DNA of 64,000 nucleotides from the NCBI GenBank assembly GCA_008921705.1, contig VFFE01007510.1:23788-87787 (forward strand), written 5' to 3'. This document shows positions 11,641-23,989 of this stretch, in pieces. Both the position numbers and the translations under genes were made by a program. The notes under the pieces were generated by a model that searched no databases, was not told the origin of the DNA, and saw only the letters and a program-made list of their open reading frames with translations. This DNA comes from Burhinus oedicnemus (taxonomy: Eukaryota; Chordata; Aves; Charadriiformes; Burhinidae). The first letter of the stretch is position 1. Each line of letters starts with the position of its first letter.

Positions 11641-14600
11641 GAGGAGAGAAGCAATGAATGGCACTTTTTGGCGGAATTGTTACTGCACCAGTACATCAGA
11701 AGGAGCTTGGGGGCACTTGTATTACAAAAGGATCTGTAGTCCTAATAGGAGAGAAAAATGAATTCCTGACTTATGTGTTCATTAATGATTCAGTAGATCT
11801 GATGTACAAGGAAGCCTTAGCCTTCTAGAACGAACTGCTCCTGAATTTCCTTTGTTTTATTTCAAAGTAATATGCTGTCATTTCTCACTTCCTGTTGAAG
11901 TGTTTATATACTGTCAGATAATTTCTTGGTTCTCTCATGGAAGCTAGTACATTTTACTGAGGCGCTGAAGCATCCATTACATCTTTTATGTATCTCAGAA
12001 GGGCATTACGAAGTTCAATTAACATTTGAGAAGTGTTCTGCAATCCTCAGATGACACGTACAGTGGAAGCACACAAAATGGTTATTACCCATTGAATGCA
12101 TAATTTTTCATGCGTATATATCTTTCATCAAGTTACTCTTGGGTAGAAGTGTCTTTTCCTTGGTAAGAAGGCCACTTCAACTGATGCAGTGGTACTAGCC
12201 AAATATGGCATTAGGAGCTGTGAGGTTTTTTTGTTCATTGATATCACTCATATTTGAAGGGAGAATGACAAATCATTGTTCAAGTCTTTATTTATATGAA
12301 AATCTTAACAATTCTAAATCCTGCACCTTGTAAGAGCTTATGAAGTCAGTGTGAGAATAAGCACAAAGGAAAGGAAGTCTAGAAGGCAGGAGCCATGATC
12401 CTGCACTGTGAAGATTTCACCTGCCGTGCATGACTGTCTTTGCAGTCCCTGCACCACTTCTAAGGTCAAGTAGAGTAAGCATAGTAATTAGAACATGAAT
12501 TTAGAGTTCAGATCATCATTGTAAGTTTGCCCTTTGATATGGCAGATTGTGGGAGGATGGATTGCCAAAACCTTGAAGTTTCATTAGTCCTGGAATGAAT
12601 CATTTGCAGAGAAGAAAGGCTGAAGTCAGTCTGCCCTCTTTGAATGAATAAGGGCTTTTATATACAAGTATGGTGAAGCTGGTTTCAGAGCACCCAGTGA
12701 TTCATGCTTTCCAATAGCCCACTTGATCAGTCGGGTGGCCCTTCTGATGGAGCTCTTGAAACGCAAGCACCCAAGAGAGCATTGTACCATCAAATGCTAT
12801 TTGGGGTTAGAGCATGAGTGCAAAATAAAATGTAAGCAAATGCATACAGTCCTTCAGCTGCAATACAGAAGAGTTAATTGCAGCTGAGGATCTGGCTCTA
12901 ATAAGTAACTCAGCAAGCTAGTGAGCTTATTTCTTCCCTTCCAGGTCCTGCTAGGAAAGTTATCCTTTGTGCTTGAGTATCATAAGAGTGCAGCAACTTC
13001 CAGTATCACTTTTCTTATGGCACCTGCTGTTATTCCAGCCCAGCCATAATGAGATTTCCTTCCTGCCAGGAACTGAAGAAAGAGTCCCAGCTCATCAGGA
13101 TGTACAAGAGGGAGAGAGAACAGAGCTACAGTGGGGAGAAGTATTAGCAGAGTGGGAAGTACATTGAATTGTGTGTGAGAAGGGTTTCTTCCTCCTGAGG
13201 AAGCTTCTGTCTCTCCATTGAATTTGTCCATGCTGGACTACACTGGACCTCAAAACTCCAGACACAGGTGCCCAAATGTAATTAAAATGAATGTAGAGTT
13301 CAATTTAATTAATTCCCATGTGATAACTTGCTCATGAGAACATGTCAAGTCCTATATTACCCTGGAATAAGCTGAAATCGTTTTGGTTGACTAAAACCAT
13401 GAGTTTTTCAGGCTGAGGCAACAGAAGTTTGATCTGAGTTTATTTATGTCTTTTCTTCCATGGCATTGTAAGACAGGAAGGAACATCTTTTTTGCTCTAT
13501 TGGGTGTAAATTGAGGTAGGTTTGCAGAAGCCAGTGGACTTGTGCCTTTTCAAGACAGCTGGTACTATATTCTCTTGAATTCATTCTGCTTAATTTTCCT
13601 TGTAAGTTTGTGGTATAATAGAGTACCAGCATCTTTCTTTGGGATAGACTCTGGTGCTTGTCACAGCCCTGGAGAGGGGGAAAGGGATGCAGGTGAGCTG
13701 CAGCTACTGAGTGGGGGTCATTTGAGTCTCATTGTCAGTGTGGATCTGAGCAAGGAGTGGGGGAGGAAGGATCGCTTGACCTGATGTAACTTGCTGATAA
13801 AAGGAATTGTTTGCTACTCCTCGCTTCTGCTTCCAGACACCAGTGCATGCACAAAGGGATTGAACCCTGGACAGGGGCTGGGCACATTCTCTGTCTGGTT
13901 CCTTACCAGACAGCTCCTTGCTGCTGGATCTGTCAACGTGCATGCAGATCCCAATCTGTGCCCTCACTGTGTTGGGTGCCCACTGTAGGACCTGCCTCTT
14001 CTGGCAGGTACACGTGGGATGTGCCAGGGCTGATTCCTTGCTTGGTACATACTGCTCTACATTTTCTTCATTGGGTTTTTTTGTGGGTTTCTATAAGCAA
14101 CACTAGCAAATAAATCAAAGTATATTAAACACCACCATATCTGTCATCAGATGTTAGTAGATGATGTGTCTTCTCACCATAAATATCCTGCTATTTTTAA
14201 CTATTGATTTGAACTTTTGGTGGTGGTATAGAAAAATGTGAGTAGAGTAGCTTTATGCACTCTTATAAAAGAGTGAAGTGTTGATTTTGTCCCAGTGTGC
14301 TATCAGAACAACCTGCTATCTCTTTTTAAAGGATTTGCTCACTCCATCAAATAGATATTTGTGTGGCAGAGGGGATGGGACATCATTACAAGACATTTCC
14401 AGTCATCCTAGGAAATAGATTTGTGTCCTGCAGGCTAGAAGCCATTAACTTTTCTAAAAAAAGTGTTCGCTTGTAATCCCAGAACAGTGCTAAAGGATGA
14501 ATAGGCATGGTATTATCAACGTTCACTTTATGTGATGTTCCTTAATATAAAGATGGTTCTATATCTCTATTTTGGCCTTAACTCCCCACTCCTACAAAGC

Positions 14601-15285
14601 CCACCAAACTTGTGAAGTTTATTTGTAGCGTTAAGAGTAGAAGAAAAGGGAAAGAAGGGAGATGAAAAGAGAAGGCAGCGTACCTGTGGAGAGACATATT
14701 GTGTATACAACACATGACTTCCTTCGTATGGTCCTCCAGATAGAAGAAAAGATCAACTCCTTTGACTCCATCTGAAATCTCTCTCTGGAAGGCCACTATA
14801 CAAGAAGTCAGGAATCTAAATTCCAGATTGAAATCAGAGGCACCAAAAATAAGTGAACCATTCTGATACAACTACTGTGTGTCCCAAACAACTTCACAAA
14901 TGGAGAGCACAAACTGCCTTCTCTGTCTGGCTGTAATGCTACTTTAATTTAGAAAATCTTCTCCTTATGTCCAAGCGAGGTTTGGATTTACAAGTCCAGC
15001 AGCTAAAAGGCAAATCAGTTTCAAACTGCTCGATAGTGCAAATTTCAATGATTTACTTTTACTTGCATCTTTTTGTCTCCTAAAATTACTTGTTCCTGTG
15101 TAAATTTCTCAAGACCATCCAGAATCCCTTTCTGAGACGCACAAAGTAGAAATTCACTCTCACAGAGTTTACAGTTTTTAAAATTTATTTTCATTCCAAT
15201 TATATATGAAACCTGACATTTTAAAATTTGCCACGAAAGAATTTCCTGAAAAAATAATTTCACGCAAAGTTTTACTTTCCAAACA
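11641..15285. other. Non-genic stretch, nothing recognised
   Basis: AT-leaning DNA without recognisable coding, repeat ends or RNA genes. A short phrase near 12880-12900 (CAGCTGAGGATCTGGCTC) resembles scattered ancient amniote repeats but is too short to call. Confidence 0.4.
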
Positions 15286-15311
15286 TTTTCTTTTTTTTCT
15301 TTTTTTTTTTT
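15286..15311 (+). repeat. Pyrimidine (T/C) tract
   Basis: 26 bp of T with three C interruptions. It could be the A-tail of an old minus-strand insertion, but no element body is recognised beside it. Confidence 0.7.
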
Positions 15312-15554
15312 AATCTATGATTTACTCTTACTAGTCTCATCTGTTCTAATTGTAATTTTAAAATGAAAAGTTGCAATCCAAATCAGTTTGCACCACAGTC
15401 ATGGCACTCTGTGTAATGTTTTAGCATTCCCAGCACCTCCAGTTCAGGTACCAACATGTTTTGTCTCTTTCTGTCACTCCATCTCTATAAGGTTCGCTGT
15501 GTTGCTTCTGTGCACTGTTGTGTTATTCGGTGTTGGAGTCCCTGTTCTTTTCAG

Positions 15555-15680
15555 ACTGACTCCCAGATCTCAGGCTGAACCGCTGCCATGCGAGGTCTGC
15601 AGGATGAAGGAGTTTCCCGAGTGCTGGCATGCGAACAAGCACCCCGACCATCCAGTTTGCCTCAGCATAGTACTATCTTT
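15555..15680 (+). other. Exon-like segment (candidate cryptic exon)
   Basis: The segment is bounded by a good acceptor (CCTGTTCTTTTCAG ending at 15554) and a good donor (GTGAGTAG from 15681). It is 126 bp, a multiple of three. One of its frames is open throughout and is part of a longer 98-codon frame starting at 15388. That frame carries a hydrophobic stretch before the acceptor and then a cysteine/histidine-rich peptide (PCEVCRMKEFPECWHANK and PDHPVC). It holds five CpG dinucleotides, more than surrounding DNA. I do not recognise the protein. No partner exon was found in the window, so this may be chance or an old element. Confidence 0.25.
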
Positions 15681-17715
15681 GTGAGTAGTTTCTGGCCTGG
15701 GAATACATTTCTCCTGTTCATAATTTATGCAGTCCAAGAAGTAGTTAAATTTGTTTGCTAGAGCTGCACCCACACTTTGCTCAGCATTGTCCTTTACCAC
15801 GTCAAAGCTGAATGAATTTGCTAGGCATGTCCTCATCTGCTGTTCCATTAAGAAAACTACTGGGACAAGGCATGCAAAGCTAGAGAGCCTTAGGGTTGTA
15901 AAAAATATTTTTGTCAAAGAGAACAAAGTGCAAAAACAGAAAAGCAAGCTCTTCTTTTTTTAGGAAAAAAAATGAATGCATCCTTTTTTTCTTTTCCTGT
16001 TCTTCTCCCCTATCTCACAGCTTGAGGAAAACTGGCTTAGGACTGCTAGTCTTACCTCATTTGGTTTCTCCTCAGGAAGAGAGTGCTGTTTACTGCATGA
16101 GCAAAAACCCAGTGATGGATTAATTTTTGGTTTTAGTTGAATTGCTCCCGTGTTTGGAGGAAAAAAATCAGATCTGTAGACATGCTTTATGAATGTTAAG
16201 AAAGCTGTGACCTTAGTATATGAATTCCTGATTTGCAATTCAGCCAGAGAGGTATCCATGCATTCACCTCCTATTTAAATTATGTGCTTTAGGTTAATTA
16301 AAGTCAGGGCTGGATCTAAAAATAAACAAAATTCAGTTTCTTCAGGTAGTTGTATTATTTATTTATTTAAACCAATTCTTCTAGCAGTCCTGACTGTAGC
16401 AGTTACTGTCAGATGATATAGGAAATAATACAAGACAACCACTAGGGATAGAGTAAGATATAAATAGCAGTGTAGCATATATAAGTAACTGTTTCAAGTG
16501 CTTTATGTCAGCGTAGCTTTAGTTAAGTTGAAATTTAGATGTCTGGAAAACTGAAATGAGAAAAATAGGTGAATTAGGGATTTCCACCAGCAAGAACATC
16601 AGCAGAACTAGCTTGACTGTAAAGGATGAAGTGGACATATATGTTATCTTATTTTGCTAAAATGGTATCTAGTCATGTTATGTACATTAAAATGATTTTA
16701 TATTAGTGATTAAGATAATAAAAGAATAGTCCTTTGCCAAGGTGGTGCTGCCCTGGCACTGAATTCATATACATGCTGAGTTTCCCGCATGCTCCAGAAA
16801 CCTCCTTGAAACTTTCCTCTGATTTTAGGCAAAATCTTCTACCTTAACGAGTTAGCTTTAAATATGGCTCTGAATTCTGATTTTTAATAGTTTCTTTTTC
16901 CTCTCACATTTATTTTTGCATTCAATTGGTGTCCACATACCCACCAATGATACGCATTTTAAATACTGTTCAATGCATCGTCAAGTAGCTAGAAACAACT
17001 TTAGTGAAGAGATTCCTTTGAAGGCTGTAATTATATTAGCCCTTCTTTCTCCTAAATCCAATAGCTACACACTGTGGTATTACTCAGTGCCTGAAGTTTA
17101 TCCAGGTAGGCTTCCAGCTTTTAGAGGAAAGGAACTTTTTTTTTTTTTAATTCACCTCTATCACTCAATCATTTTAGTAGCCTGAATAATCAGAATAATT
17201 GATATAAAATATTTTTTTGCACTTAGTGGGTGAGATTCTTGTTTCAGCCTTCCCTGTTCTGTGGGCTTGAGTCAAACACAGGGCAGAAAGGTTACGGGAG
17301 GAGGTTTGGTTTCATTCCAAAAGTGCTATTTCATATTTGATGGATTTGTTTTCTTTCCAGGCAGGTGTCCCCTTGCTAAGCAAGAGCTCCCTGGTTACAA
17401 CATGTATGCAGAGTTCTGCATCACCTACCATCACTTTCCATTTCCCCCTGAAAAAAGGAATCCATATTTTCCTTCTCCAAGGATTGTGCTTTTGTCTTAG
17501 GAAAATATTGTCAGGCTCTTCTATTATAGTTGTGGTGTTGCTCATAAAAGAGGTGAGGGGAGTTGTGAGAGAAGGTAAAAAAAAGGTCTGTTCTTCCACT
17601 ACATGTTTAGGATGTTCACCTGGGAGATAGATAGCTTGAGGCTCCTGTTTCAGCAGTCTCTTGAGTATTTATGTTAAGCTGCCATTGGCTAGAATACGCA
17701 AATGGTCTGTCCACT
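15681..17715. other. Non-genic stretch, nothing recognised
   Basis: AT-rich DNA with T tracts near 15980 and 17138-17149. No supportable gene or repeat end. Confidence 0.45.
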
Positions 17716-17780
17716 GGGTAGGAGTCCAGGACTTCTCACTTAAATCTGAATGCTCCAACTACTAAGCTACCAAGCCACAT
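17716..17780. repeat. Possible ancient tRNA-derived SINE fragment
   Basis: GGAGTCCAGGACTTCTCACT followed by TGCTCCAACTACTAAGCTAC resembles a widespread amniote SINE phrase (CAGGAGTCCTG..., then CTCTAACCACTAGACCA). Short, diverged and judged by eye. Confidence 0.25.
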
Positions 17781-18384
17781 TCTTCCTAATATTCTATCTT
17801 GGCTCCCAATTAATCATTAATATTCTTTTCCTAGAGGTTAAAGTCACTAAGCAATTTACAAACAATAGCACATCAGATAAAAAGGCAAGAGCTGCTTTCC
17901 ACAATAATAACAGAACATACAATAAAAAAGACCCAGACTTGCCAATACTATCTAGATAAGATCACTTTCAAAGTGAGAATTTACACCAGACAATGAGGTT
18001 TTTTATTGAGGTGCTATGAGGGGAACATCATTACTACCCAAGTAACTGTAGATAAGCTGATACCTGTCATAGATTAAAGTGAATCAGAACTTCAGACTGT
18101 CTGAAATAATGCAGTATTATATACAATATTGTACTGTAGTCCATGAAAAACATATTTGCTCTATATTAACTGTACATTAACTGTAGAAAGTATGTTAATA
18201 CTGCTGGAACTGATGAAATACTTTCTTTTAACTTTTGGTCTAAAAACCTCACAAAAGTCTGTATTTAAGACAATGAACCAACATAAGGTGAACAATAGTT
18301 GCCGACCACTGAAACCCATAAGTAAGTAGACTGATTAAAATCTGTGAAGAGTGAGAAATTAATACACAGAGAAGTAGATTTACT

Positions 18385-18457
18385 CCACAGAATTGTAAAG
18401 CTGGAAGGAACCTTGGGACATACTTAGTTCATCGCCAGCCCTAAGGCAGAATTAAAT
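18385..18457 (-). mobile_element. Old CR1 3'-end fragment
   Basis: CACAGAATTGTAAAGCTGGA, AGGAACCTTGGGACATAC, TTAGTTCATC and AAGGCAGAATTAAAT follow the order of an old CR1 3' end in minus orientation (octamer tail, GGAAGGGACC, CATCTAGTCCA, GGCAGGA). It is clearly more diverged than the other minus-strand CR1 copies. Confidence 0.5.
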
Positions 18458-18510
18458 ATGCAAAATACACTTCTGACAATTGTTTATCTGTCCTGTTCTA
18501 AAATGTGCAG

Positions 18511-18600
18511 TGACGGGATGACTTGTCTGAGGTCACGTGGAAGGTCCACAGTAGAACAGAGGGTAGATGTAGGTATTTCTGATATTCCAGTCTTCAAAGA
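18511..18600 (-). repeat. MIR-like ancient SINE core
   Basis: GATGACTTGTCTGAGGTCAC matches the MIR core phrase GTGACTTGCCCAAGGTCACA with few differences. It is followed by GGTCCACAGTAGAACAGAGG and a decayed end. The phrase runs as MIR does on its minus strand. Diverged, by-eye call. Confidence 0.4.
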
Positions 18601-18829
18601 GATCCACTTTCTTATTTCTCCAAGACTGTTGTATTTTAAATAGCTGTACAGAATAGCAGAACAGGTGAAATTCTGCATAATCAACCATTTTGTACTAGCA
18701 CCTATAAATACTTAAAAGCAAAGAGAAGACCTAGATATAGAATAAGATTAATTCCAACCTTCTCTAGTTTCAGAGAAGACAAACTGAATCACTCATTGAT
18801 ATGTCTCATGAAACTACATTTCAGATATG

Positions 18830-19720
18830 GAGAAGTGGTGCGTAAGAAGTGGAAGGCTACTGAAATTTACTGAAGATACAGAGGTGGGTCCAGCACACAC
18901 AAAAAAGGAGCAGAACGTCATACAGAAGATTTTGGCTGCCACTGAAGGTTCTAGTACTAGAAATGAGATACAATTTAATTATACAAAGTACAGTGTCATG
19001 AATTTAGGACTAATAAAGTGGTTTTCTATGACAAGCTTGGAATTAATCAGTTGGAACTTACAGAGGAAAAGGAAGACACAAGTATACTGCTTGGTCATGG
19101 GGTGACTATGAATTGAAAATGTCCTGCATTGACAAAACCCAACTACTGTTCTGTAAAGTCTCAGATTAAATATTAGCACTACAGATGGGAAATGTTCAGT
19201 CCTTCTAAAAGGCACTGTGGAATTGCTCTTGAATACTGTGTTCAAATCAGCTGCCCCGCGTTCAGGAAAGAAGACCTCACAAGTCCCTGCCGAGATGAAC
19301 TGCTAGGGTGAGGAGGAGAGGAAGAGAAGACATTAAAAGATCTCGGCTCATTTAAACTGGCAAAATGCAAGCTGTGAGAGGGTATGATTGCTGTCTGAAA
19401 ATGCATCGGGGGGGGCAAACTGCTGAAGGGGAAATAACTAGGTTAAAGCAAATGGCTAGCAAAGCTAGTGAGCATGAATTAACCATTAATTGGTTCAATA
19501 CTGGGAAGTAGTTTCTGCTCCAAACAACAAGGCTCTGGAAACATTTTCTAGGAGCAGTAAAGGGACTGAAATGCTAACTAGTGTTAGGATTGGAGCTCCA
19601 CCAATTTGTGAAAGGGAATTGCTGGTGCTAATAGGAGACTGGAACTGATGGCTGGAAAAATTCTGTATCTGCTCTATATTCTTAGGAGGACCTAAGTATT
19701 CTGCTAGCATTAATATTTCA
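18830..19720 (+). mobile_element. Very old CR1 LINE fragment, plus orientation
   Basis: The only long CR1 in plus orientation. The plus-strand frame at 18827-19105 has LKFTEDTEVG, matching the RT block [10 protein letters not shown] with the first Asp of the ADD motif replaced by Glu. NEIQFNYTKYSVMNLGL follows, matching the [16 protein letters not shown] block. Farther on, GAATACTGTGTTCAAATCAG matches the LEYCVQF segment, and GAGGGTATGATTGCTGTC with ATGCATCGGGGG matches the LRGDMIA.YKYIGG segment of ancient CR1. From about 19440 the AGCATGAATTAACCATTAAT phrase and later text look like the protein end and 3' region. No frame stays open. It is much more decayed than the minus-strand copies and probably predates the bird radiation. 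Confidence 0.7.
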
Positions 19721-22040
19721 CACAGTTCTGGAAAATCCAGGACAAAACTCTAGCTAACTGTAAATTTTTTTGCAGAATAGGTATAAGCAAGTTGCAAGTT
19801 GCAGTGCAAAGCAGCAGGGAGCACACCTGGTCTCAGCCTTAGCTGCTCCTGCCTTTAGACAGGATATACAGAGGAAAACAGACATGGAAACACAGATGAG
19901 AAGAGGCGCAGGGAGTGAACAGAGGCAAAGTCTGGGACAGCCAAGCTTCTTGTAGGTGCGGTTGAACAAAAGCATGAGTGTGATGCCGACTTCCTCCTTC
20001 CCCATCAGCTCTGTCCCTCTCCGTCACCAGCAGCCAGCCTGACTTTCCAGGGTATTCAAGCTATGACCATTGGTTGCTGCCCTGTTGCTTTAGGGAACTC
20101 TTTACGTTGCCTCTGCCGAGCCATTCCTGCCTGCTTGTAAGCAATTTCCCTCAGAGTCAGACAACCATGCCCACCTAGCTGGCCCAGAAAAAACTTGTCA
20201 TGATGGCTTGGTGCCACCAGCAAGCCTCCCATGTCTTTTCTCTTTTCCATGGGCTGTACCAACTCCTGATGGTATATGACCACATCTCAAGTGCTGCCAA
20301 AATAATATTATATTGAATCTCTTAGAAATTTCCCATCCTGTGCTCCCCTTCATCCCTGATAACGTGACTTTCAAATGTGAGGAAGAGCTACATGGCTCTG
20401 ATAGGGCTGAAATCTGATCCTTTTAGCAGATGTATGATCATGGTAGATACTGGTTCTTGATTCAACTTAAGCTGCAATCCAGATTTCCTGATAAGCCACA
20501 TCTTCAAATTAGATATTGTCTTACATTTCTCAGGGGTGAAATAAAGATGTTTTCAGAATTAGACTGTCAAAGAAAGTAAGCTTTATTAGCAGTAACAAAA
20601 ATGAAAAACGAGCTGTCTTGAGTGTATGCAAGACATAAAACTCCATGAATGTAGATAAAAGGACAGCTTTTATGCAATGAAAGCCCTAGATCAAGAAACT
20701 GAAATAGATAAGTGATAAACATACAGGCTGCTTGGTAGTAAGACAACGTTAATTTATATTGCGTAAACCAGCATGATTGAAGAAAGTAAAATATTCAAGA
20801 AAGGCTTGTAAATGCTGAAAATAATGTAGGATAGTAAGATATTTTGTGTAGATTTGCTTTGTATTATTAATTTTTTTTTTTTTAACAGAGGTCTGTCTCA
20901 GTTTATAACAAATTCCATCACCAGGTAAGAGTGCTATGAATAGGTTCAAACTCTTTTGATTCATCCACAGGCAAAAATTTTATTTAAGCAGAGTCCAGGT
21001 TGAAAACATACCTTGACAGTTTAAGTTGAAATATGTTTAAATATATTTACAGGCTGCTGCAATTAATTGGTCCCAACCCAAAAGTAAAAAATTAAGAGAA
21101 TGTATTATTAGATAGGTGAAGCTAATTAAAAGGCATAAGAATATGAGTTTGAGTGAGCTAGAAACTGTAATATTCCATTTCAGAACCTTTCCAAATTTTC
21201 ACCTGGCTTAAAGGCTGCAATTCTACTCACTAAATAGTTCAGATATTGCCTCAGCTTTTTCTTCATTCATCACTAAAATTACTTCCTTTGTAAGAAATCT
21301 TGACTTTCATCATAGTGACATTATGCAAAGCCTGCAAGATTGTGTTTAGGTAACCTTAATGTTTGTTGATCTAAATTCATTTACACTATACTATTTTTTA
21401 AATCTCATACAGTTTTATATCCTCACTCCTTGGTGGCCTTGTTATAAGAAAATATTAAGGCATGAAATGTTGGTATGGATCTGGGGGAGCTGGTGGGAAA
21501 AGACTGGGTTTGTACCCCCAGCTTATTTTGTTGACATGTTCTCCCAGTTTGCAAAGAGAGGTTTTAGTGCTGTGTTCAAGGCAGGAAGGATAAGAACTAT
21601 AAGTTACAATGGAAAGCCAAAGTGTGTTCATACCCTGTGGTGGGGTGCCAGCTGAGAGGACTCGTCACGTTTGCTTGGGTACAGGAGCACTGCAGCCATG
21701 GGAGCAGCACAGGGCAACTACTGTCCTATTCCCTTGTTATCTCTGGCCTGGGAGGACAGCCTTGGGTTCTCCCAACGATCTTCCCAGCAGCATTCCCATG
21801 ACGGGGTATAAGTTGGCTCAGAACCCGGAGGGGCTTTCACATCATTAGGTTGCAGCATCATTTACACTGACAGAACGAAAAGAGAGCTGAGAGACATGCT
21901 GGTGTTTTTTGCTTTTGAGTTTCATGTGGAGCTGGTTCTTAGGAACTTAATATAAGCCTTTGCTTTATTCCTTTCAAAAAGCATGATCTTTTGTTAATGC
22001 TTCTTCCTACTTTCAATAATTCTCATTTCCTTGTAAAGGG
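19721..22040. other. Non-genic stretch, nothing recognised
   Basis: AT-rich, with a T tract at about 20872-20883. Frames up to 98 codons (21359-21655) have no recognisable motif. Confidence 0.45.
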
Positions 22041-22095
22041 AATCCCAAAGCCTACTGAAGTCCATTGCAGGATTTCCACTGACCTGTGTGGATTT
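22041..22095. repeat. Possible ancient amniote repeat fragment
   Basis: CCCAAAGCCTACTGAAGTCC, then ATTGCAGGATTTCCACTGAC, resembles the amniote phrase CCCATTGAAGTCAATGG...CCATTGACTT, which is self-complementary in its ancestral form. Similar phrases occur near 11241, 31744 and 60607. Confidence 0.3.
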
Positions 22096-22274
22096 GACCA
22101 GTTTGTCTTCATCTGCACTGCAGATGGTCAACTCTGTGCATAAGTTATGCCATGTCTCAAGCTGATCCACTTTTTATTCAAATCAAATTTTCTGAAAGTG
22201 GATGACAGAATTTTTCTAAGTAGTTTAAAGGATCTGAATGCATTTGACATTCTTAATGATTTTAGCACAGATAA

Positions 22275-22323
22275 CCACAGAATCATAGTATGGTTTAGGT
22301 TGGAAGGGATCATGTAGTTCCAA
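22275..22323 (-). mobile_element. CR1 3'-tail fragment, about 50 bp
   Basis: CCACAGAATCATAGTATGG, TTTAGGTTGGAAGGGATCAT and GTAGTTCCAA are the terminal CR1 octamers and the first conserved block. The element stops at once after this, so it is a very short 5' truncation in minus orientation. Confidence 0.75.
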
Positions 22324-23989
22324 TGGCAATTCTGAGAGTGTTCTGCTTTTATTTTGTATCCTCACGAGTTGTTTGGGCCAGCAACAGTCCCCTCTCCCAG
22401 CTTTTTAGCAACCTGATTATGCCCAACATGTGTTAATTTACCATCACACAACTTACCCCACCAACAATTGGTTCCTTGTGAGTTACAAGGCATGTAGTGT
22501 TAGATCCTCAGCTGTCATAAATCAGCATCCTCAGGTGACATTTGTTGCAAAAGACAGCCTTATGCCAACTGTCATCTATGAGAAATCAGTTAATGCTGTT
22601 GCCAAGTGGCCTGGTAAAATCAGTATTGCTGTTGCTTGTAACAGGCCTTATGCTAATCTTGCAATTTAAGCAACAATATTTTTAGGCTTATAAATGTTTC
22701 AAATAGGTGTATGGGTCAAAGGCTGATCTACTTTTGATTCATTGGCCTCTCAGGAGGAAGCACTGAAAACCACTTTAACCTTCAATGTGGCACTGGAAAA
22801 TATCTTCAGTGTAAAGGCAGATTTATCAAAGTGAGGGAAGGCAATGGTTGGCAGGACAGAAATTCATTGGTACTGAAGATCCTGACTAGATCTCAGACTA
22901 TGTGGCTCTGGTGAGACTCTCACTGGGGTGTCTCAGCTGAAAGAGGAGCTGACTGTGGAAAGCAGGGGACCAGCCAAATGATGAAAAGCAGTAACAGACC
23001 ATTAATTTTTTAACAATGTAGTTCCATAAATATGCTTTTTGTTGTCTGCGCCTAAGGTGGCTGTCTAGAAAATGGAGTAGTTTGAAGAAAAATGTTGTCT
23101 TATAATCAAGGAGAGCTGTCAAAGCCACTTGGCAAACACACACACAAAGTACTTAATGCCAGAAATATTTATGCATTATTCCTAAGGAAAAAAAAATGTT
23201 GAGTGTATTTGAGAACCTAGCGCAAGCTGCCACAGAAGTATTGTGGGGCAGAAGGGATGGGATGTAAAGAGCTCATAAACTGGGCTCTGAAATTGTATTT
23301 CCCTGTCATTAAGAAAAACAGAATAAATGTGCCTCTCATTTTCGGTCAATCTGATTCATTCTAAAGCAAAGATCTTTGTAAGTATTTTATGAGTTTCTTG
23401 GTCTCATTTCTAGTGTGGCTAACCATCTCCTTTGCCCTCAAACTCCATCACCATAAGGACTATACTTGCTGGGATTTACTGTCACTGGTTTCCTAGAAAG
23501 CCATCTGAAGAATGGAGGCAAAGAAGCAACTTCAGGTCAGGATTGCCTTGATTGCCTTATCTACAGCTTCTTTTATGCCAAATCAAAATTTCTTGCTGAT
23601 TCTTGTAGTTTTGTTTATGATTTTTCTGTTACATTTTTCTTCCTTCTTCCTTCTGGCTTTGCCCTCTAGCTAAAAGATACCCAAAATGGAACCCAAGGTG
23701 ACCAGGCTGACAGGCTGAAGATAATGACTAAGCACCTGGATGGGCTGTCAGTCTCCTGAAAGGAGCAGTATGGCAAGCCAGCCAAGAGTTTCTTAGCAAT
23801 AGGGGCGTGATGGCAGGGGTTAGACTCAGCTTGTGGAGATGCCAGAGGGGCCAAGCAGCCGAGAAGGGGCACTTCAGTTTCCTCTTCTGCCATTTCTCTC
23901 CCTGTCTCCTTTTGGTTTGTTTGAAGAAGAAAGAGTGAACGGAGCAACAGAGGTAGAGAGCTACGGCCTTATCCCTGTTGCCTCTGAAC
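22324..23989. other. Non-genic stretch, nothing recognised
   Basis: No supportable gene or repeat end. A short CA run lies near 23136-23145. Overlapping minus frames at 23666-23994 have no recognisable content. Confidence 0.45.
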
